Shown here: in pieces, positions 35,938 through 48,200 of the stretch
Layout of the letters: each line of letters begins with the position of its first letter
How positions within the stretch are numbered: the first letter of the stretch is position 1
Made by a program: the position numbers and the translations under genes
DNA from: Datisca glomerata
Lineage: Eukaryota; Streptophyta; Magnoliopsida; Cucurbitales; Datiscaceae
Reading direction: 5' to 3'
NCBI GenBank assembly: GCA_003255025.1
Contig: QANY01013209.1
Coordinates: 62,001 to 126,000 of the forward strand
Length of the DNA stretch: 64,000 nucleotides
The notes under the pieces: generated by a model
Told to the model about the DNA's origin: nothing
Database searches by the model: none
What the model saw: only the letters and a program-made list of their open reading frames with translations

Positions 35938-36030
35938 TGTGAGCTTAGTCGCTGAGAGAGTTGCTGTGAGCTTCGTCGCTGAGAGAGTTGCTGTGAGCGT
36001 CATCGCTAGAGAGTTGTTGTGAGCTTCGTC
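35938..36030 (-). repeat. 27-bp tandem repeat in CACTA-1
   Basis: Three to four copies of GTGAGCTTCGTCGCTGAGAG with small changes; a simple expansion near the right end of the element. Confidence 0.75.
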
Positions 36031-36462
36031 GCTTAGTTTGTGAGGGTTGAAGAGAGGCGTTGCTTTAGAGATACACCAGAAGAGAGAGCTCCCCTTATAG
36101 AGCTTCTCGAGAGAAAGACAAAAGAATAAGCTGATTCCTAAGCCCTAAGTGTTCGACATTGAAGAGAGGTTGAAGCGAGCGAGGTATGGGAGATGTTGAA
36201 GAGAGAAGAAATCGAGAGAAAAAACTGAAGAGGGAAAGAGTTTGGGTGTGAAATCAAGCCTCTCTTTAATAAAACTCGCTCCCACCTTTTGTTTCGAAGT
36301 CCCCATTCCCTTAAAATTTATCCCGCTTAATTTTTTTAACTTTCAACAGGAACTTTATTATGTGGTTCATAAAAAATTTTGTTATTTCAAGTTTTTTTTA
36401 TAGGAAGAGACTATGATCCCTGTATTTAAACCCTGTAGAATATCATATTTGTTGTAGTGTTA

Positions 36463-37134
36463 TCAGGTGATACTTGTCTTCTATATGCTTGGATCTTTTA
36501 TGGCTCCTTCGTACCTTCGAGTTTGCTACAGCCCCACTGTTATCGCAATAAAGTTCCATGGGCTTGTCAGCTTCTGAAAAAACTTCAAGAATCTTCAAGA
36601 ACTTTCTAAACCATATAGCCTCCTTAGCAGCTTCACAAGCCGCAACATATTCAGCTTCCATGATAGAATCAGTAATGCAAAATTGCTTGATACTTTTCTA
36701 TATAACTGCTCCACCGTTTAGGATGAACACTGATCCTAACGTGGACCTCCTAGAATCATTGTCTTCTTGGAAATCAAAATCAATATACCCCATCATATTC
36801 AAGTCAGTACCTGAATACACAAGCATGTAGTTCCTCATTCTCCTGAGATACTTAATGATATGCTTGACAACATTCCAATGCTTGATTCCATAATTAAATT
36901 GGAAACAACTCACCACTTCCACGACATAGCAAATGTATGACAACGACTCACCACTCCCACGGCATAGCAAATGTATGACCTAGTGCAAGGCATTGTATAC
37001 ATGAGACTTCCTACGGCTAAGGCATAAGGAATCTTTCTCATGTCTTCCTCTTCTTGAGAACTCTTGGGAGTATGTTCTTTGGAAAGGCTGACTCCATACC
37101 TGAAAGGAAGGTATGCCTTCTTGGAGTCTTGCAT
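36463..37134 (-). pseudogene. Copia-3 RT C-terminus and RNase H
   Basis: Carries YALAVGSLMYTMPCTRSYIC (a diverged RT-connection motif), HWNVVKHIIKYLRRMRNYML, and the RNase H motifs MEAEYVAACEAAKEAIWFRK and LYCDNSGAVANS. A duplication near 36915-36970 repeats the CACTCCCACGGCATAGCAAA words, and two frame changes split it. CACTA-1 inserted just beyond its C-terminus. Confidence 0.87.
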
Positions 37135-37800
37135 ACTTAATACCTACGATAAATGTAGCTTCTCCAAGATTCTTCATATCAAATTATTTTGCTAGCCAAA
37201 TCTTGACATCTGATAATTTTCCTACATCATTCTCAATGAGTAGAATATCATCTATGCACAAGACTAGAAAAATCACTTTCCCTTCGTGTATCGGCTTATA
37301 CATGCAGGGTTTGTCCATTAACTATTCAAAACTAAAGTTCTTAACAGTTTTATCGAATCTAATATTCCACGACCGTCACGCTTGCATAAGTCCATAAATG
37401 GACTTCAGCAGTTCCTAAACCTTATCCCCTAGGCCTTTCTTCATGAACCCGTCTGGTTGAACCATATAAATGTGCTCTTCAAGATTTCCATTCAGAAAAG
37501 CTTACTTGACATCCATATGCAAGATTTTATAATCAAGGATAGCAACAATGGACATGAGGATTCAAATGAATTTTAGCATGGCTATCGATGAGAAGGTATT
37601 TTCATAGTCAATACATTTCTTTTGGATATTGCCCTTGACTACTAACCTAGCTTTGAATGTCTTCACATTCCCATACGGACCTCTATTTTTCATATAGATC
37701 CATTTACACCCTACATGTTTTACCCCTTCCGAAGTATCTACATGTTTCCAGACTCCATTCGAAAATATCTAATGTATCTCAACGTTTATGGCTTGTTGCC
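37135..37800 (-). pseudogene. Copia-3 reverse transcriptase, broken
   Basis: RT motifs are readable only by changing frames. The catalytic site near 37245-37256 reads CIDD instead of YVDD, keeping both Asp residues but losing the Tyr. The upstream blocks (counterparts of VDVKTAFLNGNLEE near 37500 and of the ARLVAKGY block near 37640) have several stops. Confidence 0.8.
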
Positions 37801-38000
37801 ATGAGTTTGCTTCAGGACTAGCCATGGCCTATGAGTAGGAGACAAGTTCATGATGATATTTATTTGGGACTGTTGTTAAGGCATCTCCATAAGACATTTA
37901 CCTATCAGGCTATCTCATAACCCTCTCACTATGTCAAGGACTTCATAGGCACTCGTCCCAGCTGTTGTTCTTCCATTATTGAATAAGAAACAATTCCTGT

Positions 38001-39234
38001 TTAGGGAGTCGATGTCCTCCCATTCAATAATTCATCTATTACAAGAGTGCTTCTTTGCTTCACATTTCTTATATAGCATTCTTCCAGAAAACATGCATTC
38101 GTGCTTATGAATGCTTTCTTGTCAGTCGTACTATAAAAGACATACCCCGTCGTTCCTTTGGGATATTCTACAAACATGATTAATTCTGATAGCCTGGCCA
38201 ACTTGCATGTCTTCTGTTTCAGAACACGTGCTGAGCACCCCCATATTCTAAAGTGGTTAACGGATGACTTTCATCCATTCCATCTTTCATATGGTGTGTC
38301 GGGCACCGTCTCTGATGAAACTTGGTTCAGAATGTATGATTTTGTTTCCAAGTCATATCCCCAGAACGAATCTGGGAGGGATGACTAATGCAACATTGAT
38401 CTAACCATATCCATCAGAGTTTGATTCCTTCTCTCTTACACACCATTCTGTTCTGGAGTGCTAGGTGCAGTAAGCTGAGAAAAAATACCTTCTTCCTTAA
38501 GAAGGTCTTCGAACTCTCCTAGAAAATACTCTACACCACGATCATATCATAGCATTTTTATTTGTTTCTCTAATTGCTTCTTAACCATAGTCTTATACTC
38601 TTTAAAATTTTCAAATGTTTCAGACTTTTGGTGCATTAGACAAACATGTCCAAAATGTGAGTAATCATCAGTGAATGTTACAAAGTATTCATAACCTCCT
38701 CTTGCTTGGATATTCAATAACCCACATACATTACTATGTACGAGTTTGAGGCATTGAGTGGCTTTTTCACCCTTTGCTAAAAATGGTCTCTTGGTCATTT
38801 TACCTTCTATATAGGATTCACATGTAGGTAATGATATCACACTTAAAGTTTGCAATGGACCATCTTTTACAAATAGATTAGATTAGTTGTAATCCTGTCG
38901 AGGCTAATGTGGCCAAGACGTAAGTTCCACAAATAGATTAGATTAGTTGAGTCAGACTTCAACCTTTTACTATCCCTTTGAGAATCAACATTCACTTCAA
39001 TGTCACATATCTTGGAACTATTGGTTTTACGTAAAATAGTTTATTTATCAAACGTGCAGTAATAATTAAGTAATCATTTCTAAAAATAAAAATATATTTA
39101 TCAATGAAATTCAAATGGAATAATTGCTCAATTAAACTAGTAATTGAAATAGGGTTCTTCACAAAAATTGGAATATAATAAACATAAAGTAAAGCCATAA
39201 AAATGTTATCAAATGACAATTTAATAGTTCCCAT
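38001..39234 (-). pseudogene. Copia-3 GAG-pre-integrase and integrase, broken
   Basis: 39234-38992 is the GAG-pre-integrase part (VYYIPIFVKNPISITSLIEQ). 38855-38547 is the rve core start, with VHSNVCG where the family has HSDVCG: the first catalytic Asp is Asn, so strand transfer would be dead even with frames repaired. It continues FTDDYSHFGHVCLMHQKSE. 38201-38001 is the C-terminal piece (FVEYPKGTTGYVFY). Confidence 0.85.
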
Positions 39235-39250
39235 AGATATACGGCCGATA

Positions 39251-40236
39251 CTAGTGAGCTATTTTTCCAATAAAAGCTGAATCGCCCTCATCAAGTCTTC
39301 TGATTTCCCTGAACCCCTGTAGAGAACAACATATATGGCTAGTTGCTGCAGTGTCTACAATCCATGAAAAAGTAGAGTCAGCCACATAAAAGGCCTTAGT
39401 AACAAGTACTATACCTTTAGATCTCAACTCCTTGAGATCTTGGCAGTTGCGTTTCCAATGGCCAGCGGCTCCATAATGATGACACTTGTCTTTCGACTCG
39501 TTCACTTTTGCAGTGCCCTTACCTTTCGAAGCTTTCAAGTTCTTCTTCTTAGCCTTCTTCAGACGTCTCTTGTGTTTCTTTTTTGAGCCAAAGGTGGAAG
39601 GCTTACTTTCAGTAAATTTTTCCAATCCAGTCTTCGTCTTACCCTTCAGAAATAAGTTCTCAATAGCTTGTAGTTCCTTCATCAGCTCAGGAAGTGAGTA
39701 CTTCAACTTATTCAGTGAATAATTGAGTTTGAAATTGTCAAAAGTGTCAGACAGAGTCTCAAGGATCATATCAATTTGTGTCTCTCAACCTACCTCTACA
39801 CCCATGATCTCCATCTCATTAAGATAACTAATGATCAACATCATATGTTCTAACTGGAGTTCCAGGTTTCATCCTACAGTTCATGAAGTTTCACACATCA
39901 TCCTATTTGGCTTGACGACCCTGATCTTTGAATATTTTGGTGATGTTCAACATCATATCAGCTACAGTTCCATGTTCTGATGCTGTTGTTGCAACACATT
40001 ATTAACAGAAGCCAAGATGTGAAATCAAGCTATCTCATAAGAATACAACCAAGAAGCATAAGCATCTTATTCCTCTTGAGTCGATTCAACAATAGGCTCA
40101 AGGGGACAAAGGGTGGTGAGAACGAACTTGTACCTTTTACCCTCAGTACGATATAAAGATTACGTTTCCAATCCACATAATTTTCACCAGTAAGTTTGTT
40201 CGCGTTTAAGATAGTTGAGAGAAGGGATAATGACAT
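39251..40236 (-). pseudogene. Copia-3 gag and protease
   Basis: Gag probably starts at 40236 (MSLSLLSTILNANKLTGENY), the typical copia beginning. After a frameshifted stretch it continues at 39769 with MILETLSDTFDNFKLNYSLN and a basic region, then a zinc knuckle CHHYGAAGHWKRNC whose second Cys is Tyr. Protease follows in the same frame: FSWIVDTAATSHICCS, where the usual DTG is DTA. Two key residues are therefore changed. This copy supplies the uninterrupted reference proving the CACTA-3 insertion in copia-1. Confidence 0.87.
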
Positions 40237-40239
40237 GAT

Positions 40240-42209
40240 TACTGAAAAAAATAAATAAAGATGTGTAAATAAATACTCAATCATTTAGGAAAGTATGATG
40301 CATGATGCAGATATTTAATTATTTAAAAATTCAATAAAAATTATTTCTTCCATGATGTTACGATCAACAACAATAACTTGTCTCATCTAAGGACAACGTC
40401 CAAGTTACCTCCTATCACATCAAGACTCCTCTCATTCGGTTAACGCTTCTCAAGATGTCACTACATCTAGCTTAACCAATCATCAATGGTTTTAGTCACC
40501 TTAGCCCTATTGACTAGCCTCTATGAGGGATTTCTTTGTGCTTCGGTCTAAGTGTTTAACCAACGCATCTGCTTTAAAAGTTTCCATGAACTAACAGTCT
40601 GTCTAGGAACGGTCCTGCCACACCACTTCCTTTACAAGCTTAAGCTTCTTAAGCAACTCGATGACTGAAAGCAATTCCTCGTGCCACGATCAAGTTTATG
40701 TTGGGGACCTTGGGAACGTTTCAACGTAAATGACCCTCCCACTTAGTTTTTGGAAAATGAATTTTCTGTTGTTGTTTTTTCAAAATTTATAATTGTTTAT
40801 TAATTTTGAATAAACAAGTTTCGAAATTATAAACTTTTATAAAATTTAAATCCCAATTTATAATTTATAATTTTTATAAAATTTGCATTGTATTTAAATT
40901 ATAACTCATTATAAATTATACTAGAAGGATGCATGTACATGCTACATGGCATTTTAATATTGGCATATGCCTATTTCTATATGGCATGCTATATGATGAT
41001 GCGAGATTAATAATAAATCATCCATTCAAAATTAAACCCAAAACCAGAAATAAATAGGTTTACTCTTCAATTAAATTGAAATTACAATTCAAACTCAAAC
41101 GCAGATTGATGCTTTGTTCAAAAAATCTGAGAATCTCGATTTGATTGTCGTGGTGTAAGAAAAAAAAATTCCTAGTCTTCGACACAAGAAAAATTCCTTT
41201 TCTTGTGTCAAAATAATAATTCATTATTCTTGATCCGCTCTTGGCTGATTTCTAATTACAACCAATAAAAGAATAATAAATAAATTATAATTAATTTAAA
41301 TACCAATCCTCATGGCATCTGTAAATGTCTTCTTGTCCTTCAGGAAGTTCCACCAATTTTGTAACTCTTTACAACAGTGGATTCCCATTTTCAAAATTTA
41401 AAATTTTGATCAAAACACTTTAATTAAGGAAAACTATTTTCCTAATTAAATAATCCCTTTAAAATAATTTTTTAATTTAAAATTCAAAAGATAAAAAGAT
41501 AAATGGATAATTATCTTTTAATTTCAAAATTAAAAATATAAAATAGATAAAATGGATATTTATACTTTTGAATTCAAAATTCAAGAGATAAAAGGATAAA
41601 ATAGATAATTATCTTTAAAAAAATTTTAAAAGATAAAATAGATAAATGGATAATTATCTTTTAAATATTTGATATCATATCTTTTGAACTTTAACTATCT
41701 TTTAATAGTTTAAAATTCAAAATTTTAAAAATAAAAGTTGAGATTAGGTTTTTGCGAAATATCAAAGGGTTTCCTAAACTCTAATTGTTATCACTTAGGG
41801 TTTCACAAACCCTAGTTGCCACGCAGGGCAATGTAGCAGACAACAGGAGGCAGTGCGACATGGAGGCGGGCGGTGGCGGTGACCAGCAACGGCAACGGCG
41901 ACGGTGGCGGTGTCCAGTGGCGCAGGTGATGATAACAAATTTCGATGGAGACTTTTCGAGGCGGCGACGGATTACATGGAATTAAAAAAAATACAACTTT
42001 TACAAGAAAATAAATTACATAAATCCTATGCCTCAATTTCGGCTTATATCAATTGTAAATGAAAAACAAAATGCGTAGAGCCAATAGATCGAGATCCATT
42101 CATAAAACACATTTTAAACTATTTTGAATCTACCATAAAAAATATGCCAATATCACAACATCCAACAATACATACGTTTAATCACAGAATATGCATAATT
42201 AAGAAATCT
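40240..42209 (-). other. Copia-3 5' leader (untranslated)
   Basis: About 2 kb of non-coding sequence between primer-binding site and gag, collinear with 15916-17703. It includes AT-rich direct repeats near 41440-41700 (AGATAAAATAGATAA and AATTATCTTTTAA words repeated four to five times) and the GC-rich patch 41860-41950 (GGCGGTGGCGGTGACCAGC). Confidence 0.7.
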
Positions 42210-42222
42210 GGCTTTGATACCA
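42210..42222 (-). other. Primer-binding site of copia-3, one mismatch
   Basis: Minus strand reads TGGTATCAAAGCC, differing at one position from the initiator tRNA-Met complement seen at 17704. Confidence 0.8.
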
Positions 42223-42224
42223 AT

Positions 42225-44093
42225 TATTGGATCAGGTTTTAAAAATTTGAGTAAAAATCATTGAACCACGAACGGTTCGTGGGCGGAATATAAATTTTTT
42301 TGCATAAACCAATTTAATCATATTAAATATTAAAACCATACGTCCAATTATGCATATTAAGTTAAACGTATTCAAATGAGGTAGAAATGATTTATACCTT
42401 TTCGTTGTATCGGAGCCTTTCTGAATTGGTGGAATCCTCATTGAATACTTTACGTTCTTCAATCTTCGTAGAACTCGAATTAGTATTCACACCAATAACT
42501 ACAGGTAGGATTTGGAAGTATATCTCGTAGGAATTGACTGTGGGCTCTCCAAACAGCTAAGGAAAAAACATTTTTCTCTTCCTCTGGTGATTTCAGCGGC
42601 AAGCAATAAGAGGGGAGAGAGAAACATTTTTCAACTCTCTCTGATTAGGGTTGTGTGAACACACTTAGGTTTTTGGGAGGCAACCCTAATGTCATCCATT
42701 ATATAATAATTTTAGAATTTTCATATATACTCTATATATGTGTAATTTCTGAAATTCATCCACTTATTCTTTATTATTGCCTAAAACTGCGTATCTCCCT
42801 AGAGTCAATATTGTGTCCAAATTCATCAATCTAAATTGATAAATTTAAATTGACGTCCATCAATTAATTAATTATTTTTATTATTTACTTATTATCCGAT
42901 AATTAGAAAATATTTACTTAATTAATTTAAACGTCAATTAATTGCTCTTCACTAATAAAGTGACAATACCCATCATATATGGGTTCAGGAAATACACTTT
43001 GGCTCAAAGCTAATTTTGGTCCATTTGATGTTGTTTCTTCTATTCTTTTCCTCATGAGCTACTCCTGATACCAAATGGACCCACATGAATAAAGCTGTAG
43101 AGTTTAAATACCTGGCGAATTTATCTCCATAAATTCATGACCTATTTAATCTTGACATCGTACGACTCCATTATAGGTTCGATGCTGAATCAACTCTCAA
43201 TTCATGTGCGCTACATTTTCTGTTGGTACAAATAAACTCTTTTATTTCACGGTTCACAAAATATTTTAACATATTATCATTCATGAATATCAGTAACAGG
43301 AGTAAGATGTAAAGTTATCATTTTACCCTTCTTGTTATTATTTCTTTAATTCATTTATTGACTGTGAATAAGAAAGACATAATAGTGAATCGTTTCATAC
43401 AATTCACAAGTCTTATTCAATGACTCATTTCATCGAATACTTGACCAAGTTAATGTATTCACACATCCATCAATAAAGCATAAGGTGATATTGTTTTTTT
43501 CACAAATCTAACCACGAATTTTCAAATCCGTGAATCACGCAACTTTAACATAGTTGAATTACGATCCTAACAACGGAGCTATTGTCCGACAATTTGAATT
43601 CACTCCTTTGGGATATCAAAGACCACAAGTAACTAAGTCAAGCTTCATATTCACCTCCGGATAAAGGTAATTATGAAAATACCCTTAAGATGTGACAGTT
43701 AGATTTAGAGCTAGGTAAACGATTTTGCTTTATATTAATTTGTTACTGGTCTATTCAACATGTTCCATAACATGTCTAGGTCAACCGTTAGAATCTTACT
43801 CCCATGCCCTAAGACTGGCATCCTTTGGTTCAACCTAACAGTCATAATCAAACTTCATTGCCCAGTCAATCCTTAGATTATGAACATCATTCTGAACTAT
43901 TTCAGAAGATTTTGTCTGGAAAACCCCTATGTCTTTACACTTCTTACATTGACAATAGTTTCAGGACTTAAATAAATTATAAACATACTTTTTAATTAAT
44001 AGAAAAAAAATCATTCATTAAATAAATTCAGTAATAAAAAATGTCTGAGAAATAACTAAATACTCATAAATAGTTGTTACACCCTACTTTATG
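42225..44093 (-). repeat. 5' LTR of copia-3, outer end truncated
   Basis: Begins TATTGGATCAGG, so the terminal TG is mutated to TA. It ends at TACTTTATGA, about 14 bases short of the family terminus, where it abuts gypsy integrase sequence without a duplication. Confidence 0.88.
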
Positions 44094-44405
44094 AGAATGT
44101 CCAAGGAGCAACCATGACATGTAAAGGGGATGCTGGTACGTGAATTTTATCCGCATAAATTTGACATTTATTATATTTCTTGGCATACTTGATGCAATCA
44201 GATTTTAGAGTTATCAATAATATCGTGCTCTCAAGATTTGTTTTGCCATCATATGACCATTAGAATGGACGCCGCAAATTCCTTCATGAACTTCTTCTAT
44301 GATATTATTCACTTCCTTTGTATCAACACATCTTAAAAGCAACATTTCATGGTTTCTTTTGTAGCGTATTTTACTATTCAATAGAAACCCATAGATAAAC
44401 TTCAA
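44094..44405 (-). pseudogene. Gypsy integrase N-terminal zinc domain
   Basis: Contains NHEMLLLRCVDTKEVNNIIE then EVHEGICGVHSNGHMMAKQI, the H2C2 integrase zinc-binding block. It continues in another frame with KCQIYADKIHVPASPLHVMV and APWTF, which normally leads into the catalytic core. The core itself is missing: sequence switches to the copia LTR at 44093. Confidence 0.85.
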
Positions 44406-44511
44406 ATAGTGCTTTTATCATTTTCGGAAGCTTTGGATGTATATTCCCCATTCTTTATATATTGCTTGATGTCGTAATACCATGGTCTTGCATCTGGCTC
44501 TTCTTTAATGC

Positions 44512-44955
44512 TCATACGATGAGCATGAAGATCTCACTTCTCAATTTTATAGGTTGAACTTCTTCTTTAAAGTCTGCAACAAACATAGACGCTAGAGTTT
44601 CCAATGCATCTTCCATTTGATTATTCTCTTTAGGTATATGGACAAATGAGATCATTTCAAAAGTTTGGCTTAACTTGGTTACTTGTTTGTCATAAGGTAA
44701 CAACTTGGAGTCACTAGTTTCCCATTTCCCATTCAGTTGTCATATCACCAATAACAAATCTTTGTACACTCGAAGTTTTTTTATCTTCATATCACGGGCT
44801 GCTTGAATTCTTATGAAATATGCCTCGTATTCTGCCACATTATTTATACAGTCAGAGCATAGTTTTTCCATGAATGGAAAAAAATTTCCCTCAAGAGATA
44901 TGAGGATTGCTCCAATTACATGTCCGACATTGTTAAATGCACCATCAAATAACAT
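44512..44955 (-). pseudogene. Second (archaeal-type) RNase H of the gypsy element
   Basis: MLFDGAFNNVGHVIGAILIS matches the usual FDGA start carrying the first catalytic Asp, followed by NNVAEYEAYFIRIQAARDMK with the catalytic Glu, and then, after a break, VHIPKENNQMEDALETLASM with the terminal catalytic Asp region. This domain is found in the Tat/Ogre lineage in addition to the standard RNase H. A frameshift lies near 44705-44740. Confidence 0.83.
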
Positions 44956-45039
44956 TGTTCACAATTTTGGGTTATTATATTCTTCTTCATTTTTAATATA
45001 ATTGGGACATTTTCATCGGGGAAATCCAACTTCATAGCT

Positions 45040-45503
45040 CATAATCTTACACTGGTTGGTCTGCTAGATAATCAGTAAGTACACTTTCTTTTATTGACTT
45101 CCTCGTGACATAGACAATATCATATTTCGTGAGCAAAACTTTCCTTTTAGCAATCGTCCCAGAAACTGACAACTTTTCAAAGATATATTTGATTGGATCC
45201 ATCTTTGAAATTAACAAAGTGGTGTAGTATAACATATATTTTCTAAGCCGATCGGTAACCCAGGCTAATGCACAACATGTTTTCTCCAACATCAAATAAT
45301 TAACCTCGTAATTTCTGAACCTTTTGCTTAAATAGTATATTGCATGTTCCTTCTTTCTAGAGGCGCCATGTTGACCAAGTACACAACCCATGGAATTTTT
45401 CCTTACTATAAGATACAAAATGAGTGGTCACTCTCGAGTTGGAGGAACAAGTATAGGCAAATTTTACAAATTTTACATTTTGACAATCATCATTACATCC
45501 TTC
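45040..45503 (-). pseudogene. Gypsy RNase H
   Basis: MGCVLGQHGASRKKEHAIYY, LSKRFRNYEVNYLMLEKTCC and TDRLRKYMLYYTTLLISKMD follow the RNase H pattern of gypsy polyproteins (MGCVLGQHDxxGRKExAIYYLSKKF). The protein begins upstream of a CACTA insertion that cuts the DCQ-containing segment near 45503. Confidence 0.85.
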
Positions 45504-46120
45504 TGTCACTACAAGATATATGATATTTTACAAGAGGCAGATATCCCCGTGAAAAGTAATAAACAGGGATCATGCGGCACCTGTGACAACCCCTCATATT
45601 AAAAGTACACATTTTTCACAAGGCGCAATGCCTCCTGTGAAGACCACTGTGATATCTCACTTTTTACATGCTTTTTTACTCCTGTAGAACGTTGTTTAAT
45701 AGGGTTTCGGACTCATGTTGAATGTATTCAACAAGTATTTTTAATACTTGTCCCACTCTACTGGTGTAAACTGTCCTAGAGTTCATTTTACCTGAAAAGA
45801 ATGAATGGCATAGTATATAAAAATCTGTAAATAAAATTGAAGACAAAATATGAATACATACATGTCAGTAAATTTGTCTTATTAGTATACAATTTATAAA
45901 CTGGTAATTTAGATCTTAGCTACAAGGTATTCACTTTTCTTCATACAACAACATAACCCTTCTTGGAATATCAGTCTCCAAAGTGGGATAGGATCCTAGA
46001 ATATTCTAAATAGAGACCTAAAACCTATAAATTGCTCTTAAGCTAATACCTACAAAAAAACAAGCAGTTATTTCATTTTCATAATTTCCCAAAAAATACT
46101 TGCTCGTTACAGAGACACAC

Positions 46121-47412
46121 CTTAAGAACACATAACCAGTTATTCTCTTGAGAAGATTTCCTACTTTGTGCAGTGATAATACTAGCTGACTTGTAGTGGA
46201 TATGACAATGCTCCAAAAGAGTGGTGTTATTGCCAAAAATAAAGTCTACACTCCCTTCAATGTAGCAATTCTTCAAATATTGTTTTCCATAGTGCAAGTA
46301 CAGTGTATCCTATATGAAGAGTTGAGAAATTTTCTTCACTAAACAAATTAATGTAGAAGCGTCAAGTAAATTCACATTTACTGCCAATTTAAGTATTGAT
46401 ATTAGCAATTGATAGATTAACATCAATTTCTCAAAGCCAGACTCATATATTAGAAGAAATTTGACTTTATATAACACTTAAAAAATAAAAGGCATAAATC
46501 TTCTATAGCACTTCACTGTAGGAAATTATAGATCATGGCTAAGTAAATCAATCCTACCAGGTCATATACAGAAATCGTATTTCTGATGCAGATTTTATTT
46601 GACAATTTGAAAGATGATCCTAGAGCCCACTTTAAGAGGTAATTGAATTAGACAGTCACATACCTGCCAACCAAGGAACCTGCAATTATAAAATGCACAT
46701 CGACCAGACGTTACTCTAATCAATACAGCTTGGTCTAAACCTTGTAGAATAAAAATGAAAAGAAACAAATAAAGATAGGAGGAATAAGTGATCTAGCAAC
46801 TTTTGGGTCAGTATTAATTTTAAATAAAAATCTAAACTAGATGAAAGGAAATGATTATGAACTTAATAGCCTACAAAAATTATCTATGATTATAAAAATA
46901 AAAACTACAGTCACTTAGAAGAAACAAAACTAAAAGATGTCCTATGCAAGAAGAGAGATAGTACCAATAACTCAAATAATAGTACATAAGGTGAACTATT
47001 CTCAAAAGTGAAATTCTCAGCAATAAAATCCTCCCCTTTCCACTATGCTAATGCCACAGTCAAAAGTCTCATTTCCAATCACACGAGAGGCCTACAGAAG
47101 AAAGTAAAAATAAAAAAAATTCAACAGCCATACACTTGGAAGAGTAAACCCTATGTTGATTAAACCTACCTGGTGATGATCAATTTTGGTGGCAGTATTA
47201 TTCCATGTGAGAATCGTGTCTTCGCGGCTCATACCTGCTAGGGTAATGAAATTCTTAGTCTTAGGAATATACACCGACTGCTTGTAGATTCCAGGTGACA
47301 CACGGATCATAGCTCGACGTGAATTATTGAACGAAACCGCGTCTACTACGTCCAGCACCATCCGATAGTCCCCAGTTCCATCTAGAGCTACTCTTATCAC
47401 ACATGCCATCAT
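46121..47412 (-). pseudogene. Captured pectinesterase fragment, four exons with introns
   Basis: Exon 1, 47412-47170, starts MMACVIRVALDGTGDYRMVL and contains RRAMIRVSPGIYKQSVYIPK and TLAGMSREDTILTWNNTAT, ending at a GTAGG donor. Exon 2, 47091-46986, begins ASRVIGNETFDCGISIVE, then is frameshifted. Exon 3, 46740-46664, encodes AVLIRVTSGRCAFYNCRFLG and ends in WQ at a GTATGTG donor. Exon 4, 46309-46121, encodes LHYGKQYLKNCYIEGSVDF, then IFGNNTTLLEHCHIHYKSAS, ending at GTGTGT. GxVDFIFG is the pectin methylesterase catalytic signature (second catalytic Asp), and the text resembles the PME31-type subgroup. The C-terminal part is missing and exon 2 is broken, so it is a decayed partial gene. Confidence 0.88.
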
Positions 47413-48200
47413 TAAAGAACACTCTCACGTCTTAATTTCTTTTCAGAAAATGTGTTATAGATTGGGGTAAGGTTGCAAAGAGAAAACACAGAGAAAGAAA
47501 ATGGTTAATGCAAATCAGAAAGAAAGTAGCTTACTTTGGCTTTGATTTGTATTTTCTAGCATAAGAGAGAAAGGTTAATTATTGTATGTGCCTCTGGCGC
47601 ACTCTCCATTGATTACCATGAATAGCAAGAATCCATTATTAACCAACCAAAAAATCACAAATCAGCAGGCTTTTCCACTGATTACACTATCCTCTCCAAG
47701 AACCGGACAACTAGGGATCTCAGTAGCAAAGTCAAAATAAGTGAAGAGATCAAAGAAACTAACAATATTCCAAGTACCCAAATCAAAGGACACGGAAACA
47801 AAAATACCCATACTTACTCTAAATGATTGGTCATTCTTTACATCTTGGATGATGAGGTTTCATGTCTCGACGGTGAAGTATCACACTGATGCTAACCTTG
47901 TTCGGATGACCACGAGGTGGCGATTATGAGGCTGTGGCGACGATGGGTGGTGGCGACGATCGAGAGAGGCTAGGGCACTTGGAGGCTGCGGTGATGGGGC
48001 AATGCGACAAAAAATGGTGGCGATGATGGGTAGTGGTGAAAATCAAGAGAGGTAGGGAAGTTAGTTGCTCACTCTACTTCTCTCACTTTCTAAGTATAAA
48101 AGCAAAAGAGGAAAGTGTAAAATTTAATTGGCGCAAGACATAAATTTGTAAGTCCCTCTTTTTTTTCTTCATATCATAAGATTTTTTTCTGAGGTTCATT
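47413..48200. other. CACTA-2 right interior, non-coding
   Basis: Includes a GC-rich patch at 47920-48050 with GTGGCGACGATGGGTGGTGG repeated in modified form, perhaps a promoter or first-exon piece of another captured gene; no family recognised. Confidence 0.4.

Larger units (their letters stand above)
31789..36459. mobile_element. Non-autonomous CACTA transposon CACTA-1, with TSD TTA
   Basis: Left end CACTACAAGAAATATAACAT, right end (reverse complement) CACTACAACAAATATGATAT; both continue with TCTACA. Target duplication TTA at 31786-31788 and 36460-36462. The empty-site sequence is visible in copia-1 (1998-2016: CAATCTCTCTAAATCAGGTG), confirming a clean insertion between copia-3 RNase H and polypurine tract. 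Its left 250 bp match CACTA-2, and its right 190 bp match the fragment at 53492. Contents: an APC1-like exon, three RAD51B-like exons, one unidentified exon, and short repeats. No transposase seen. Confidence 0.94.
30000..44093 (-). mobile_element. Ty1/copia retrotransposon copia-3, both LTRs present, split by CACTA-1
   Basis: Minus-strand order: 5' LTR (44093-42225), primer-binding site, leader, gag-protease (40236-39251), integrase (39234-38001), RT (37800-37135), RNase H (37134-36463), a CACTA insertion (36459-31789), polypurine tract, 3' LTR (31624-30000). It is the most complete retroelement in the window but is broken by frameshifts and lost catalytic residues (protease DTA, integrase HSN, RT CIDD). 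It belongs to the same family as copia-1 and copia-2. Confidence 0.92.

Noticed and set aside
41785..41985. Short ORF rich in Gly/Arg
   Set aside because: Sits in the GC-rich island of the copia leader and is not kept open in copia-2.
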